Source: Bacteroidales bacterium
GTDB taxonomy: Bacteria; Bacteroidota; Bacteroidia; Bacteroidales; VadinHA17
Length of the DNA: 54,565 bases
Direction of reading: 5' to 3'
Assembly: GCA_021157415.1 (NCBI GenBank)
Contig: JAGGWN010000090.1
Location: forward strand, 1-54,565
Part shown: piece by piece, positions 44,796 through 51,852 of the stretch
How positions within the stretch are numbered: the first letter of the stretch is position 1
Layout of the letters: the number at the start of each line of letters is the position of its first letter
The notes under the pieces: model-generated
The model's database searches: none
What the model saw: only the letters and a program-made list of their open reading frames with translations
What the model was told of the DNA's origin: nothing
Translations under genes and position numbers: made by a program

Positions 44796-45296
44796 CTATG
44801 TTTTTAAAACCTCCTTGGGGTAATGTATCTGGTGACTTATCAGATTAGAAGTGGCAATCTTTTTCCATGCAGAGGTATCGAACCGGAAAAAAACAAAACC
44901 GGAAGTGGGAATATTGTGAATAAACTCCTCTATGAAAAAATTAGCCAGATCGGTGATTCCCGGATTATGTCCCACTAACATTAAACATCCCACCTCATCT
45001 TCCGTGTTCCTGACAAGAGATTCCATCTTACCATAAGAAGCCAGATACATATCATCCTCCACACGGATCTTCCTGCCGGAAGATTTCATAGCCCGGGAGA
45101 ACAATATCGCCGTGTGAAAAGCCCGACAGGCAGGGCTGGTAAGTATTTTATCGGGGATAGGGTATTCTTTCAGGATATACTCTCCCATCAGCAGGGCATC
45201 CCGGATCCCCCTGTTTTTCAACGGACGGTCAATATCGGTAAGATCCATATTGTTCCAATCCGACTTGGCATGCCTAACCAGAAAAAGTTCTTTCAT
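44796..45296 (-). CDS. sixA: SixA-family histidine phosphatase
   Basis: A 166-residue histidine-phosphatase-superfamily enzyme. The active site LFLVRHAKSDWNN contains the nucleophilic His9, with Arg8 and a later Arg and His (ILTSPACRAFHTA, MLVGHNPGIT). E. coli SixA dephosphorylates phosphohistidine on the ArcB HPt domain and on the nitrogen phosphotransferase system. Here it lies 10 bp after phoH and 21 bp before ppk1, whose product is itself a phosphohistidine enzyme, so the pairing is suggestive. A direct functional link is inference. Confidence 0.9.
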   Translation of the reverse strand: MKELFLVRHAKSDWNNMDLTDIDRPLKNRGIRDALLMGEYILKEYPIPDKILTSPACRAFHTAILFSRAMKSSGRKIRVEDDMYLASYGKMESLVRNTEDEVGCLMLVGHNPGITDLANFFIEEFIHNIPTSGFVFFRFDTSAWKKIATSNLISHQIHYPKEVLKT

Positions 45297-45306
45297 GACT
45301 ATATTT

Positions 45307-46635
45307 TTATAATAACTGACTTGCCAGTTCTGCCAGATAACTTCTTTCTCCCTTTATCAGGTTCACATGAGCAAAAATATCCTGCCCTTTCATTTTATCC
45401 GTCAGATAAGTCAACCCGTTTGATCCGGTATCAAGGTACGGAGAATCAATCTGTTCGATATCTCCTGTAAAAATCAGTTTCGTCCCTTCGCCGGCACGGG
45501 TAATAATGGTTTTCACTTCATGGGGGGTCAGGTTCTGTGCTTCATCCACAATAAAAAAAATATTTGACAGACTGCGTCCCCGAATATAAGCCAGGGGGGT
45601 AATTACCAGTTTTTCGTCCTGCAGCATTCTGTCAATACGCTGATAATCTTTGCTCTGTGGCGAAAACTTGTTTTTTATTACCGAAAGGTTGTCAAACAAA
45701 GGCTGCATGTAAGGCTCAATCTTCTCACTCACATCCCCGGGTAGAAAACCCATATCCCTGTTAGCCAACGGCACAATCGGCCGGGCCAGAAAGATTTGCT
45801 TATAATCCCTGCGCTGATGTAAGGCTGAGGCCAATGCCAACAGAGTCTTTCCCGTCCCCGCTTTTCCCGTTAAAGCGATGAGCTGAATTTCCTTGCGCAA
45901 TAAAGCATTCAAGGAAAAAGTCTGCTCGGCATTCCGGGGTTCAATACCATACGCCTGCACTTTTTCGACACGATCCAGAACATGATTGAAAGGATCAAAA
46001 TGAGCCAGCACACTCGATTTATCATTCCGGATAATAAAATACTGATGGGCAAATGGCTTTACTTTGAACGGAACACTATCCACAGGTACACTGCATTGTT
46101 CCGAATAAAGACCTGAGATCATCTCCGGATCCGCCTCTTCAATGATTTGCACCTCATTGAAAAGATCATCAATATTCACAACCTTATCGGTAGTATAGTC
46201 CTGTGCCAGAATATCAAGAGATTTGGCTTTCAGGCGAAGGTTGATATCCTTGGATACCAGAATCACCTGATAATCCGGGTACTTATTCGACACATGTTCT
46301 GCAATCGCTAAAATACGGTGATCGGCCGTCTGCTCAGGAAAAGACGATAACATCCGGTCGGAAAAAGGCTTGCCCGTTTCAATAAACAACTTCCCCAGGT
46401 TTTTCCCAAGAGGAACTCCGTCGGTAAAGAGCTTATCTCCGGCCAGCTTATCCAGCTCCCTCGTCAGCTCTCGCGCATGAAAATTGATGATCCCATTTCC
46501 CTTTTTAAATTTGTCCAATTCCTCCAGAACAACGATAGGAATAATTATATCATGTTCCTGGAAATGAAAGATACTCTGATAATCATGCAGCAAAACATTG
46601 GTATCCAGAATAAATATCTTTTTCCTGCCTTTCAT
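45307..46635 (-). CDS. PIN domain-PhoH ATPase fusion (YlaK type)
   Basis: A 442-residue two-domain protein. Residues about 1-140 form a PIN-type ribonuclease domain beginning KIFILDTNVLLHD, with further acidic residues (VVLEELDKF, SKDINLRLKAK). Residues about 235-440 are a PhoH-type P-loop ATPase with Walker A GKAGTGKTLLAL and Walker B IFFIVDEAQNLTPHE. Such PhoH2-like proteins are reported to be RNA helicases/RNases. It is the first gene of the minus-strand run sixA-ppk1-suhB-lpxL-like-GT2. Despite the name, a role in phosphate starvation is not established for this architecture. Confidence 0.92.
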   Translation of the reverse strand: MKGRKKIFILDTNVLLHDYQSIFHFQEHDIIIPIVVLEELDKFKKGNGIINFHARELTRELDKLAGDKLFTDGVPLGKNLGKLFIETGKPFSDRMLSSFPEQTADHRILAIAEHVSNKYPDYQVILVSKDINLRLKAKSLDILAQDYTTDKVVNIDDLFNEVQIIEEADPEMISGLYSEQCSVPVDSVPFKVKPFAHQYFIIRNDKSSVLAHFDPFNHVLDRVEKVQAYGIEPRNAEQTFSLNALLRKEIQLIALTGKAGTGKTLLALASALHQRRDYKQIFLARPIVPLANRDMGFLPGDVSEKIEPYMQPLFDNLSVIKNKFSPQSKDYQRIDRMLQDEKLVITPLAYIRGRSLSNIFFIVDEAQNLTPHEVKTIITRAGEGTKLIFTGDIEQIDSPYLDTGSNGLTYLTDKMKGQDIFAHVNLIKGERSYLAELASQLL

Positions 46636-46715
46636 ATTCCCCCACTTTAATATATTTACTGTAAATATAACGGTTTATTTTTTCATTGGATATTTTACCA
46701 ACCAGGAATCATCAC

Positions 46716-46723
46716 TAAATTTG
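46716..46723 (+). promoter_or_regulatory. Candidate -7 element (TAAATTTG) for the nitroreductase-folC pair
   Basis: It matches TANNTTTG, 16 bp before the nitroreductase ATG. The nearest upstream TTG is 27 bp away, longer than usual. Confidence 0.4.
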
Positions 46724-46739
46724 CATAAATTTTATTTTT

Positions 46740-47252
46740 ATGGAATTTTTAAAAGGGATACAAACACGCAGAAGTATCAGGGCATTCACCAACCAACCCG
46801 TTACAGAAGAAAATATACGTATTATTCTGGAAACAGCGATGATGGCCCCCTCGGCTGTCAACTGCCAGCCCTGGCATTTCATTGTTATCAGGAATAAAGA
46901 AGCATTTCGAAAGATTATGAATGTGCATCCTTATGCCACGATGTTATCGACTGCTCAGGCGGCTATTCTGGTTTGTGGAGATAAGAAACTTCAGCATGAT
47001 GACGGCTACTGGATCATGGACTGTTCGGCAGCCACAGAAAATCTGTTATTGGCGGCTCATGCCCTTGGAATCGGAAGCGTATGGATCGGCGTTCATCCCA
47101 GAGAATCAAGGAAAAAGGCTATGCGTCAACTCTTTAACCTGCCGGAGCATATAGAACCGCTGGCACTGGTGGCATTGGGCTATCCCGCCGAAACTCCGGA
47201 TCAACCCACCGACCGTTATAAACCGGATCGGATTCATTTTGAGACATGGTAG
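46740..47252 (+). CDS. Nitroreductase-family flavoprotein
   Basis: A compact FMN-dependent oxidoreductase of 170 residues. The FMN phosphate-binding N-terminus RRSIRAFTNQPV and the following MMAPSAVNCQPWHFIVI are the family signature. The dimer and flavin contacts ATENLLLAAHALGIGSVWIG and LPEHIEPLALVALGYPAE complete it. Physiological substrates of these small anaerobe nitroreductases are usually unknown. Its 3' end overlaps the folC start by 7 bp, so the two are probably cotranscribed. Confidence 0.93.
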   Translation: MEFLKGIQTRRSIRAFTNQPVTEENIRIILETAMMAPSAVNCQPWHFIVIRNKEAFRKIMNVHPYATMLSTAQAAILVCGDKKLQHDDGYWIMDCSAATENLLLAAHALGIGSVWIGVHPRESRKKAMRQLFNLPEHIEPLALVALGYPAETPDQPTDRYKPDRIHFETW

Positions 47253-48556
47253 AAAAGAAACGATTCGGAAGCTACCGGGAAGTTCTGGACTTTCTGTTTT
47301 CATCCCTGCCCATGTATCAAAGAACAGGTAGTGCAGCCTATAAGATTGACCTGGAGGTTACACATACTATGGATGCATATTTCCATCATCCCCACAATAA
47401 ATACCCTTCCATACATATCGCCGGAACCAACGGCAAAGGATCGGTATCACATATGTTGGCCTCCGTGTTACAGGAAGCAGGCTTGAAAACAGGCCTTTAC
47501 ACCTCTCCTCACCTCAAAGACTTCAGGGAACGCATCAAAATCAACGGAGATCTTATCCCCAAAAAATATGTCATAGATTTTATCAATGATAATTTTTCTT
47601 TTTTAAGCAAAATAAAGCCTTCTTTCTTTGAGATGACCGCTGCTATGGCCTTTCAATATTTCTCAGAAGAACAAGTGGATATTGCGATCATCGAAACCGG
47701 CCTGGGAGGACGGCTCGACTCTACCAACATTATCCATCCCGTCTGTTCCGTTATCACCAATATTGGACTGGATCATACACAGTTTTTGGGGAAATCACTC
47801 CACGAGATTGCGCACGAGAAAGCCGGAATTATTAAAGATCACACCCCTTTAGTGGTCGGCAAAAGTCAGCCGGAAACCGAACCGGTCTTCCGCAAAGCAG
47901 CAATATCCCACAAGAGTAATATCTTTTTCGCCGACCAGCATATTGATATCCCTTATTCTATGTTCGCGCCTAACGGCAACCAGGTATTTACGGTCCACAA
48001 AGACCAGAAACCCTTTTTGTCTAATCTTGAAACAGATCTGGCCGGTACTTATCAGCGTGAAAATACAGCAACTGTGATTCAGGTAATTGACATATTAAAG
48101 GACCAATACCGGGTAGATGAACATGTTCTGAGAAAAGGTCTGAAAAATGTCATCCGAAACACTGGACTGCATGGCCGGTGGGAGGTAATCAACCAGCATC
48201 CTTTAACAGTATGCGACACAGGCCACAATGTGGAGGCTTTCAGATGGATCCTTCCACAACTCAAAAACACACCGTATAAAAAACTTCATGTGGTCATTGG
48301 TTTTGTCAATGACAAGCATTACCGGGAGATTCTGGAGATGTTACCCAAAGATGCTCATTATTATTTTACCCAGTCAAACATCCCCCGTGCACTTCCGGCA
48401 GAATTATTACTCCAGGAAGCTGAAAAATCAGGATTGTCGGGTATGGTCGTAAAACCCGTTTCTCTAGCGGTTAAAACTGCCCACAAACAGGCTGATAGGT
48501 ATGATCTTATTTTTATCGGTGGTAGTACGTTTGTGGTTGCAGAAGCAATGTACTAA
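47246..48556 (+). CDS. folC: Folylpolyglutamate synthase / dihydrofolate synthase
   Basis: A Mur-ligase-family enzyme that attaches glutamate to dihydropteroate and extends polyglutamate tails on folates. The 436 residues begin with a short cap and the P-loop IAGTNGKGSVSHMLASVL, then YTSPHLKDFRERI, IAIIETGLGGRLDSTN and TNIGLDHTQFLG. The C-terminal ligase domain includes LHGRWEVI and CDTGHNVEAF. All motifs needed for activity are present and length is normal. It overlaps the upstream nitroreductase gene. tRNA-Val lies downstream on the opposite strand. Confidence 0.95.
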   Translation: MVEKKRFGSYREVLDFLFSSLPMYQRTGSAAYKIDLEVTHTMDAYFHHPHNKYPSIHIAGTNGKGSVSHMLASVLQEAGLKTGLYTSPHLKDFRERIKINGDLIPKKYVIDFINDNFSFLSKIKPSFFEMTAAMAFQYFSEEQVDIAIIETGLGGRLDSTNIIHPVCSVITNIGLDHTQFLGKSLHEIAHEKAGIIKDHTPLVVGKSQPETEPVFRKAAISHKSNIFFADQHIDIPYSMFAPNGNQVFTVHKDQKPFLSNLETDLAGTYQRENTATVIQVIDILKDQYRVDEHVLRKGLKNVIRNTGLHGRWEVINQHPLTVCDTGHNVEAFRWILPQLKNTPYKKLHVVIGFVNDKHYREILEMLPKDAHYYFTQSNIPRALPAELLLQEAEKSGLSGMVVKPVSLAVKTAHKQADRYDLIFIGGSTFVVAEAMY

Positions 48557-48632
48557 TAACCCCAGCGCTTCATGCTGAAATGAGGATGACATCAAATTAC
48601 TTTCGTGATCCGGTCAGGGAGCCTTTTCAACC
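48557..48632. other. Short spacer after folC
   Basis: Nothing recognised between the folC stop and the palindromic element. Confidence 0.5.
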
Positions 48633-48752
48633 CAACCTGAAAACCCGGCTCACTGCGTTCGCCAGGTTTTTTCTATTACACACTTGCTTTTGAGCAAGCT
48701 CAAGCAAGTGTGTAATAGAAAACCCCATACTTCGTATGAGGTTTTCAGGTTG
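48633..48752 (-). repeat. Nested three-hairpin palindromic element abutting tRNA-Val
   Basis: Outer arms CAACCTGAAAACC (48633-48645) and GGTTTTCAGGTTG (48740-48752) are perfect inverted repeats, and the right arm ends exactly one base before the tRNA 3' end. Inside are three hairpins: 48640-48670 (AAAACC/GGTTTT ends), 48671-48720 (19-bp perfect stem plus an inner GAGC/GCTC), and 48719-48745 (AAAACC/GGTTTT ends, CATAC/GTATG). Hairpins one and three each have one C.A mismatch on the plus strand that becomes a U.G pair in minus-strand RNA. It therefore appears to act as RNA in the tRNA direction. It may be a repetitive element or a compound terminator. Confidence 0.75.
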
Positions 48753-48827
48753 TGGGCGATACTGGATTCGAACCAGTGACCCCCTGCTTGTAAGGCAGGT
48801 GCTCTGAACCAACTGAGCTAATCGCCC
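48753..48827 (-). tRNA. tRNA-Val (anticodon TAC)
   Basis: A minus-strand cloverleaf: acceptor stem GGGCGAT pairs perfectly with ATCGCCC, anticodon stem CCTGC/GCAGG encloses loop CTTACAA with anticodon TAC (plus-strand 48790-48792), and the T arm is ACTGG-TTCGAAT-CCAGT. The discriminator is A with no encoded CCA. A hypothetical open frame across it on the same strand is not a gene. Confidence 0.96.
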
Positions 48828-48849
48828 CGGCATCTCCTAAAAGGGAGTG

Positions 48850-48879
48850 CAAAGATATACACTCTGTTTAATAATCCAA
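48850..48879 (-). promoter_or_regulatory. Promoter of tRNA-Val
   Basis: On the minus strand TTG (48877-48879), a 19-bp spacer and TATCTTTG (48850-48857). The geometry is nearly the same as the tRNA-Met promoter. Confidence 0.75.
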
Positions 48880-48962
48880 AATGAAGATATTCTTTTTACC
48901 TGATTTGAATTCAGATCCATCCTGCAAAAAAAATCCTTTTTTGTATTTATATTTATTTAAAG

Positions 48963-48990
48963 AAATATTTAAATATATATTTAAATATTT
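48963..48990. repeat. Perfect 28-bp AT-only palindrome
   Basis: Positions 48963-48990 (beginning AAATATTTAAATAT) equal their own reverse complement with no loop. The palindrome lies 35 bp past the mtnP stop in a long A/T tract and could extrude as a cruciform or act as a weak transcript-end hairpin. Confidence 0.7.
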
Positions 48991-49025
48991 ATATTCACTC
49001 TCAGTTCCAAAGAACTCTTCCTCTG

Positions 49026-49772
49026 TTATATCTCAGATATCGCCTTCTGTATCAAGAGTATTACGTTGTGTACATTTTCCTGAAATACCTTAAGAACCTC
49101 CTCCCACCTGACCGGTTCCTCATCATCCCGCCAGCTGTCATAATCGGTGCTCATAGCTATGCTGGCATAGGGTAATCCGATTTCATTGGCAAGGACCACT
49201 TCCGGAGCGATGGTCATATTGATCACATCAGCACCCCACTGCCGAAACATTCGTGACTCGGCCCGTGTAGAAAACCGGGGTCCCTCGATGGTAACAATGG
49301 TCCCCCGGGGTTGAAAAGAAAGCGAAAGATGCCGGGCAGTATTAATCAGAACCTCACGCATATCTTTATGAAATGGATCTGCCATGGGGGTATGCTTCAA
49401 TTCCCCCGGGTTGAAACGCTCGAAAAAAGTACTGACCCGGTGTTTTGTAAAATCTATGATTTGGTCAGGGATCACAATATCCCCCCGGTGTATCTCCTCA
49501 CGCAGACTGCCGCAGGCAGTAGTAGTCAGTAAGTGGGTACACCCTGCTTCATACATGGCATAGATATTGGCCCGGTTATTTATCTGGGTGGGAGGAATTG
49601 TATGTCTTTTCCCATGACGTGACAACAGAACCACTTCCGTTCCCTCAATTTGTCCGTAAATCAGCGAAGAACTGGGTTGTCCGTAAGGAGTTTTCACTAT
49701 TTTTTCCGATTCTTTCCTGAAGATATCCGGTTCTTCCAATCCCGATCCGCCGATTATCCCAATTCTCTTCAT
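49026..49772 (-). CDS. mtnP: 5'-methylthioadenosine phosphorylase-family enzyme
   Basis: It phosphorolyses methylthioadenosine to adenine and methylthioribose 1-phosphate in methionine salvage. The 248 residues start at ATG 49772 with IGIIGGSGLEE; an in-frame ATG at 49796 adds 8 residues before this motif. LLSRHGKRHTIPP gives the phosphate-binding His, ACGSLREEI the base-site loop, and VINMTIAPEVVLANEIGL plus STDYDSW the purine-binding region. Inosine or guanosine phosphorylase activity is possible in this family, but the neighbour mtnA, 31 bp upstream on the same strand, favours methylthioadenosine. Confidence 0.92.
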   Translation of the reverse strand: MKRIGIIGGSGLEEPDIFRKESEKIVKTPYGQPSSSLIYGQIEGTEVVLLSRHGKRHTIPPTQINNRANIYAMYEAGCTHLLTTTACGSLREEIHRGDIVIPDQIIDFTKHRVSTFFERFNPGELKHTPMADPFHKDMREVLINTARHLSLSFQPRGTIVTIEGPRFSTRAESRMFRQWGADVINMTIAPEVVLANEIGLPYASIAMSTDYDSWRDDEEPVRWEEVLKVFQENVHNVILLIQKAISEI

Positions 49773-49803
49773 TCTTGCCTTTTTAGAACGTACCAAATGA
49801 CCC

Positions 49804-50904
49804 TTACTGTTCCAATAAAGAATCTATTCCTTTTTCCGAAGCCTCACAGATTCCCTTTTCAGTAATCAATCCCGTGATCAGTCTCGCCGGAGTAACATCA
49901 AAAACGTAATTGACCACCGGCGTTTCCGGAGGAACAATATTTACTTTTTTGAGCTGTGACCCCATCATCCCTTCCATCTCAATAAGCTCGCGGGCAGCAC
50001 GTTGTTCTATTTCAATATCTGTAATACCATCCTGCAATGCCATATCAATGGTTGAGAAAGGAAGCGCCACAAAAAAGGGTATATGATTATCCTGGGCAGC
50101 CAGAGCTTTCAGGTACGTACCAATTTTATTTGCAGTATCGCCCATTTGGGTGGTATGGTCACTTCCTACTAATACAATATCCACCATTCCGTGCTGCATC
50201 AGATGCCCCCCGACATTGTCAGCCACCAGGGTGCAAGGCACTCCCGCTTGTTCAAGCTCCCACATGGTCAACCGGGCACCCTGATTTCGCGGTCGCGTCT
50301 CATCAACCCATACATGCACAGGAATACCTTGTATATGTGCCTCGTAAACAGGAGCCAGAGCCGTGCCGTAATCAATGGTTGCCAGCCATCCGGCATTACA
50401 ATGGGTCAGAATGTTTACCGGTTTCCCCTTCTTGTTTTCCGACAGTTCCCGTATCAGTGCATATCCATATTCCCCGATACGACGACAGGCAACTTTCTCC
50501 GCCTCCAACATTTCCAGAGCCCGTTTCAGCAAAGCAGCAGGAATCGCAGCAAGATCTGACAAAGCATAATAAACTTTTTGTTGTTCTCTAACGGCATGGG
50601 CCAGATTTACCGCAGTGGGCCGGGAGGAAATCAGATATTCGGCTGCATGATCCAGCCTTTCCTGCAATTGCGGATCATCGGCATGATTATAGGCATTCAA
50701 ATACATACCGAAAGCAGCCAGCACACCAATCACAGGAGCCCCTCGTACGGTCATCTCACGAATGGCAAGATAAACCTCTTCCACATTCTCCAGAACTACT
50801 ATCTGAAACTCCCAGGGTAAACGCTGCTGATCTATGACCTTTACCTCTCCGGGATCATTCTCATCAAACCATAAAGATTCATAATATTTACTGCCTACTT
50901 GCAT
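49804..50904 (-). CDS. mtnA: Methylthioribose-1-phosphate isomerase
   Basis: It converts methylthioribose 1-phosphate, the MtnP product, to methylthioribulose 1-phosphate. The 366 residues belong to the eIF2B-like isomerase family: MTVRGAPVIGV near the N-terminus, the catalytic Cys in THCNAGWLAT, the catalytic Asp in VLVGSDHTTQMGDTANKIGTY, and VDETRPRNQGARLT. Later pathway genes (mtnB, mtnC/W/X, mtnD) are not recognised nearby, so the rest of the pathway is elsewhere or modified. Its promoter (50943-50974) overlaps the start of the divergent HAD gene. Confidence 0.95.
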   Translation of the reverse strand: MQVGSKYYESLWFDENDPGEVKVIDQQRLPWEFQIVVLENVEEVYLAIREMTVRGAPVIGVLAAFGMYLNAYNHADDPQLQERLDHAAEYLISSRPTAVNLAHAVREQQKVYYALSDLAAIPAALLKRALEMLEAEKVACRRIGEYGYALIRELSENKKGKPVNILTHCNAGWLATIDYGTALAPVYEAHIQGIPVHVWVDETRPRNQGARLTMWELEQAGVPCTLVADNVGGHLMQHGMVDIVLVGSDHTTQMGDTANKIGTYLKALAAQDNHIPFFVALPFSTIDMALQDGITDIEIEQRAARELIEMEGMMGSQLKKVNIVPPETPVVNYVFDVTPARLITGLITEKGICEASEKGIDSLLEQ

Positions 50905-50927
50905 ACCCGGAAAAATTTCTACTTTTA
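50899..50927 (+). promoter_or_regulatory. Candidate promoter of the HAD hydrolase
   Basis: TTG (50899-50901), an 18-bp spacer and TACTTTTA (50920-50927), one base off the -7 consensus. The predicted start is near 50934, 27 nt before the ATG. Confidence 0.5.
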
Positions 50928-50942
50928 CAACCTCTTTACCTA

Positions 50943-50974
50943 CAAAAGTAATGAACCATTATGAAGTTTCCCAA
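50943..50974 (-). promoter_or_regulatory. Promoter of mtnA-mtnP
   Basis: On the minus strand TTG (50972-50974), a 21-bp spacer and TACTTTTG (50943-50950). The predicted start is near 50936, almost the same base as the opposing HAD promoter start. Confidence 0.6.
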
Positions 50975-51584
50975 AAATATAAAAAATATTATCTTTGATT
51001 TGGGAGGTGTAGTCATGGATCTGGATATTGAAAAAACCAAAAAGTCCCTTGCCCGGCTGGGCTTTAACGAATCTATGTTCCACCTCCAGGAAGTACCGGA
51101 AAATAAAAATATCTTCATTCTGCTGGAAAGAGGGATTATCTCAGAAACGGAATTTTATTCTGAACTGAAAAATATCATCGGAAAACCGGTCACCTCAGAA
51201 CAGCTTAAGACCGCATGGAATGAGATGATTCTAGGTTTCCAACCCAAAAAAATCAGACTGCTGCAGGAATTAAAATCAAAATACCGAACTTTTTTATTAA
51301 GTAACACCAACATCATACACATAGCACGTTGTAATGAAATCCTTGCACAAAAATATCATTTGTCCGGCCTCGATGAGATGTTTGAAAAAACTTACTATTC
51401 TTACAAAACAGGGCTACGGAAACCGGAAACTTCTATCTTTGAATATGTCCTGCATAACAGCAGTCTCATTCCTTCCGAAACATTGTTTATTGACGACTCT
51501 CTCATCCACCTGGAAACCGCAGAAAAATTAGGAATAAATACATTTTATCTGACACGTAATGCTCCTTTGATCCTGAGCCTGTAA
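50961..51584 (+). CDS. HAD-superfamily hydrolase (subfamily IA-like)
   Basis: A 207-residue cytosolic haloacid dehalogenase-type phosphatase. Motif I is FDLGGVVMDLD (nucleophile Asp13); the second aspartate of DxD is Gly, as in YihX-like sugar phosphatases. Motif II is LLSNTN, the Lys motif lies in YKTGLRKPE, and motif IV is FIDDSLIHLETAEKLG. A helical cap occupies about residues 20-90. It is divergent from mtnA. A methionine-salvage role (as for MtnX-like HAD enzymes) is possible from context but not shown by sequence. A small inverted repeat ACGAAA/TTTCGT at its stop codon may help end transcription. Confidence 0.9.
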   Translation: MKFPKNIKNIIFDLGGVVMDLDIEKTKKSLARLGFNESMFHLQEVPENKNIFILLERGIISETEFYSELKNIIGKPVTSEQLKTAWNEMILGFQPKKIRLLQELKSKYRTFLLSNTNIIHIARCNEILAQKYHLSGLDEMFEKTYYSYKTGLRKPETSIFEYVLHNSSLIPSETLFIDDSLIHLETAEKLGINTFYLTRNAPLILSL

Positions 51585-51735
51585 CGAAATGCATTGTTTC
51601 GTTCATCTTTAATATTATACATTTCGTCAAAAACAGCCGCCTAACCGGGAAAACAAATAAACAAATATAATTTGCAGGCGTATATTGCCTTGTTAACCAA
51701 TAGTAGGATACTGATAATAGTGATTTAAATATCGT

Positions 51736-51743
51736 TATATTTG
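51736..51743 (+). promoter_or_regulatory. Candidate -7 element (TATATTTG) for the large repeat protein
   Basis: It matches TANNTTTG and implies a leader of about 100 nt. No TTG is at the standard -33 position. Confidence 0.4.
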
Positions 51744-51852
51744 ATTGTGACTGAAAAAATTTATTAATTCGTACTGAAATGCAACTATTTTGAAGCAATT
51801 CAGGTCAAATAACTAAGGTTGAATCTATTCGTTATAGTTATAAAAACCCAGC

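Noticed and set aside
48627-48833. Minus-strand open frame of 68 codons
   Set aside because: It is a read-through of tRNA-Val and the palindromic element and has no protein features.
51585-51620. ACGAAA/TTTCGT hairpin after the HAD gene as a strong terminator
   Set aside because: The stem is only 6 bp, A/T-rich and without a proper T run, so it was not listed as a terminator.
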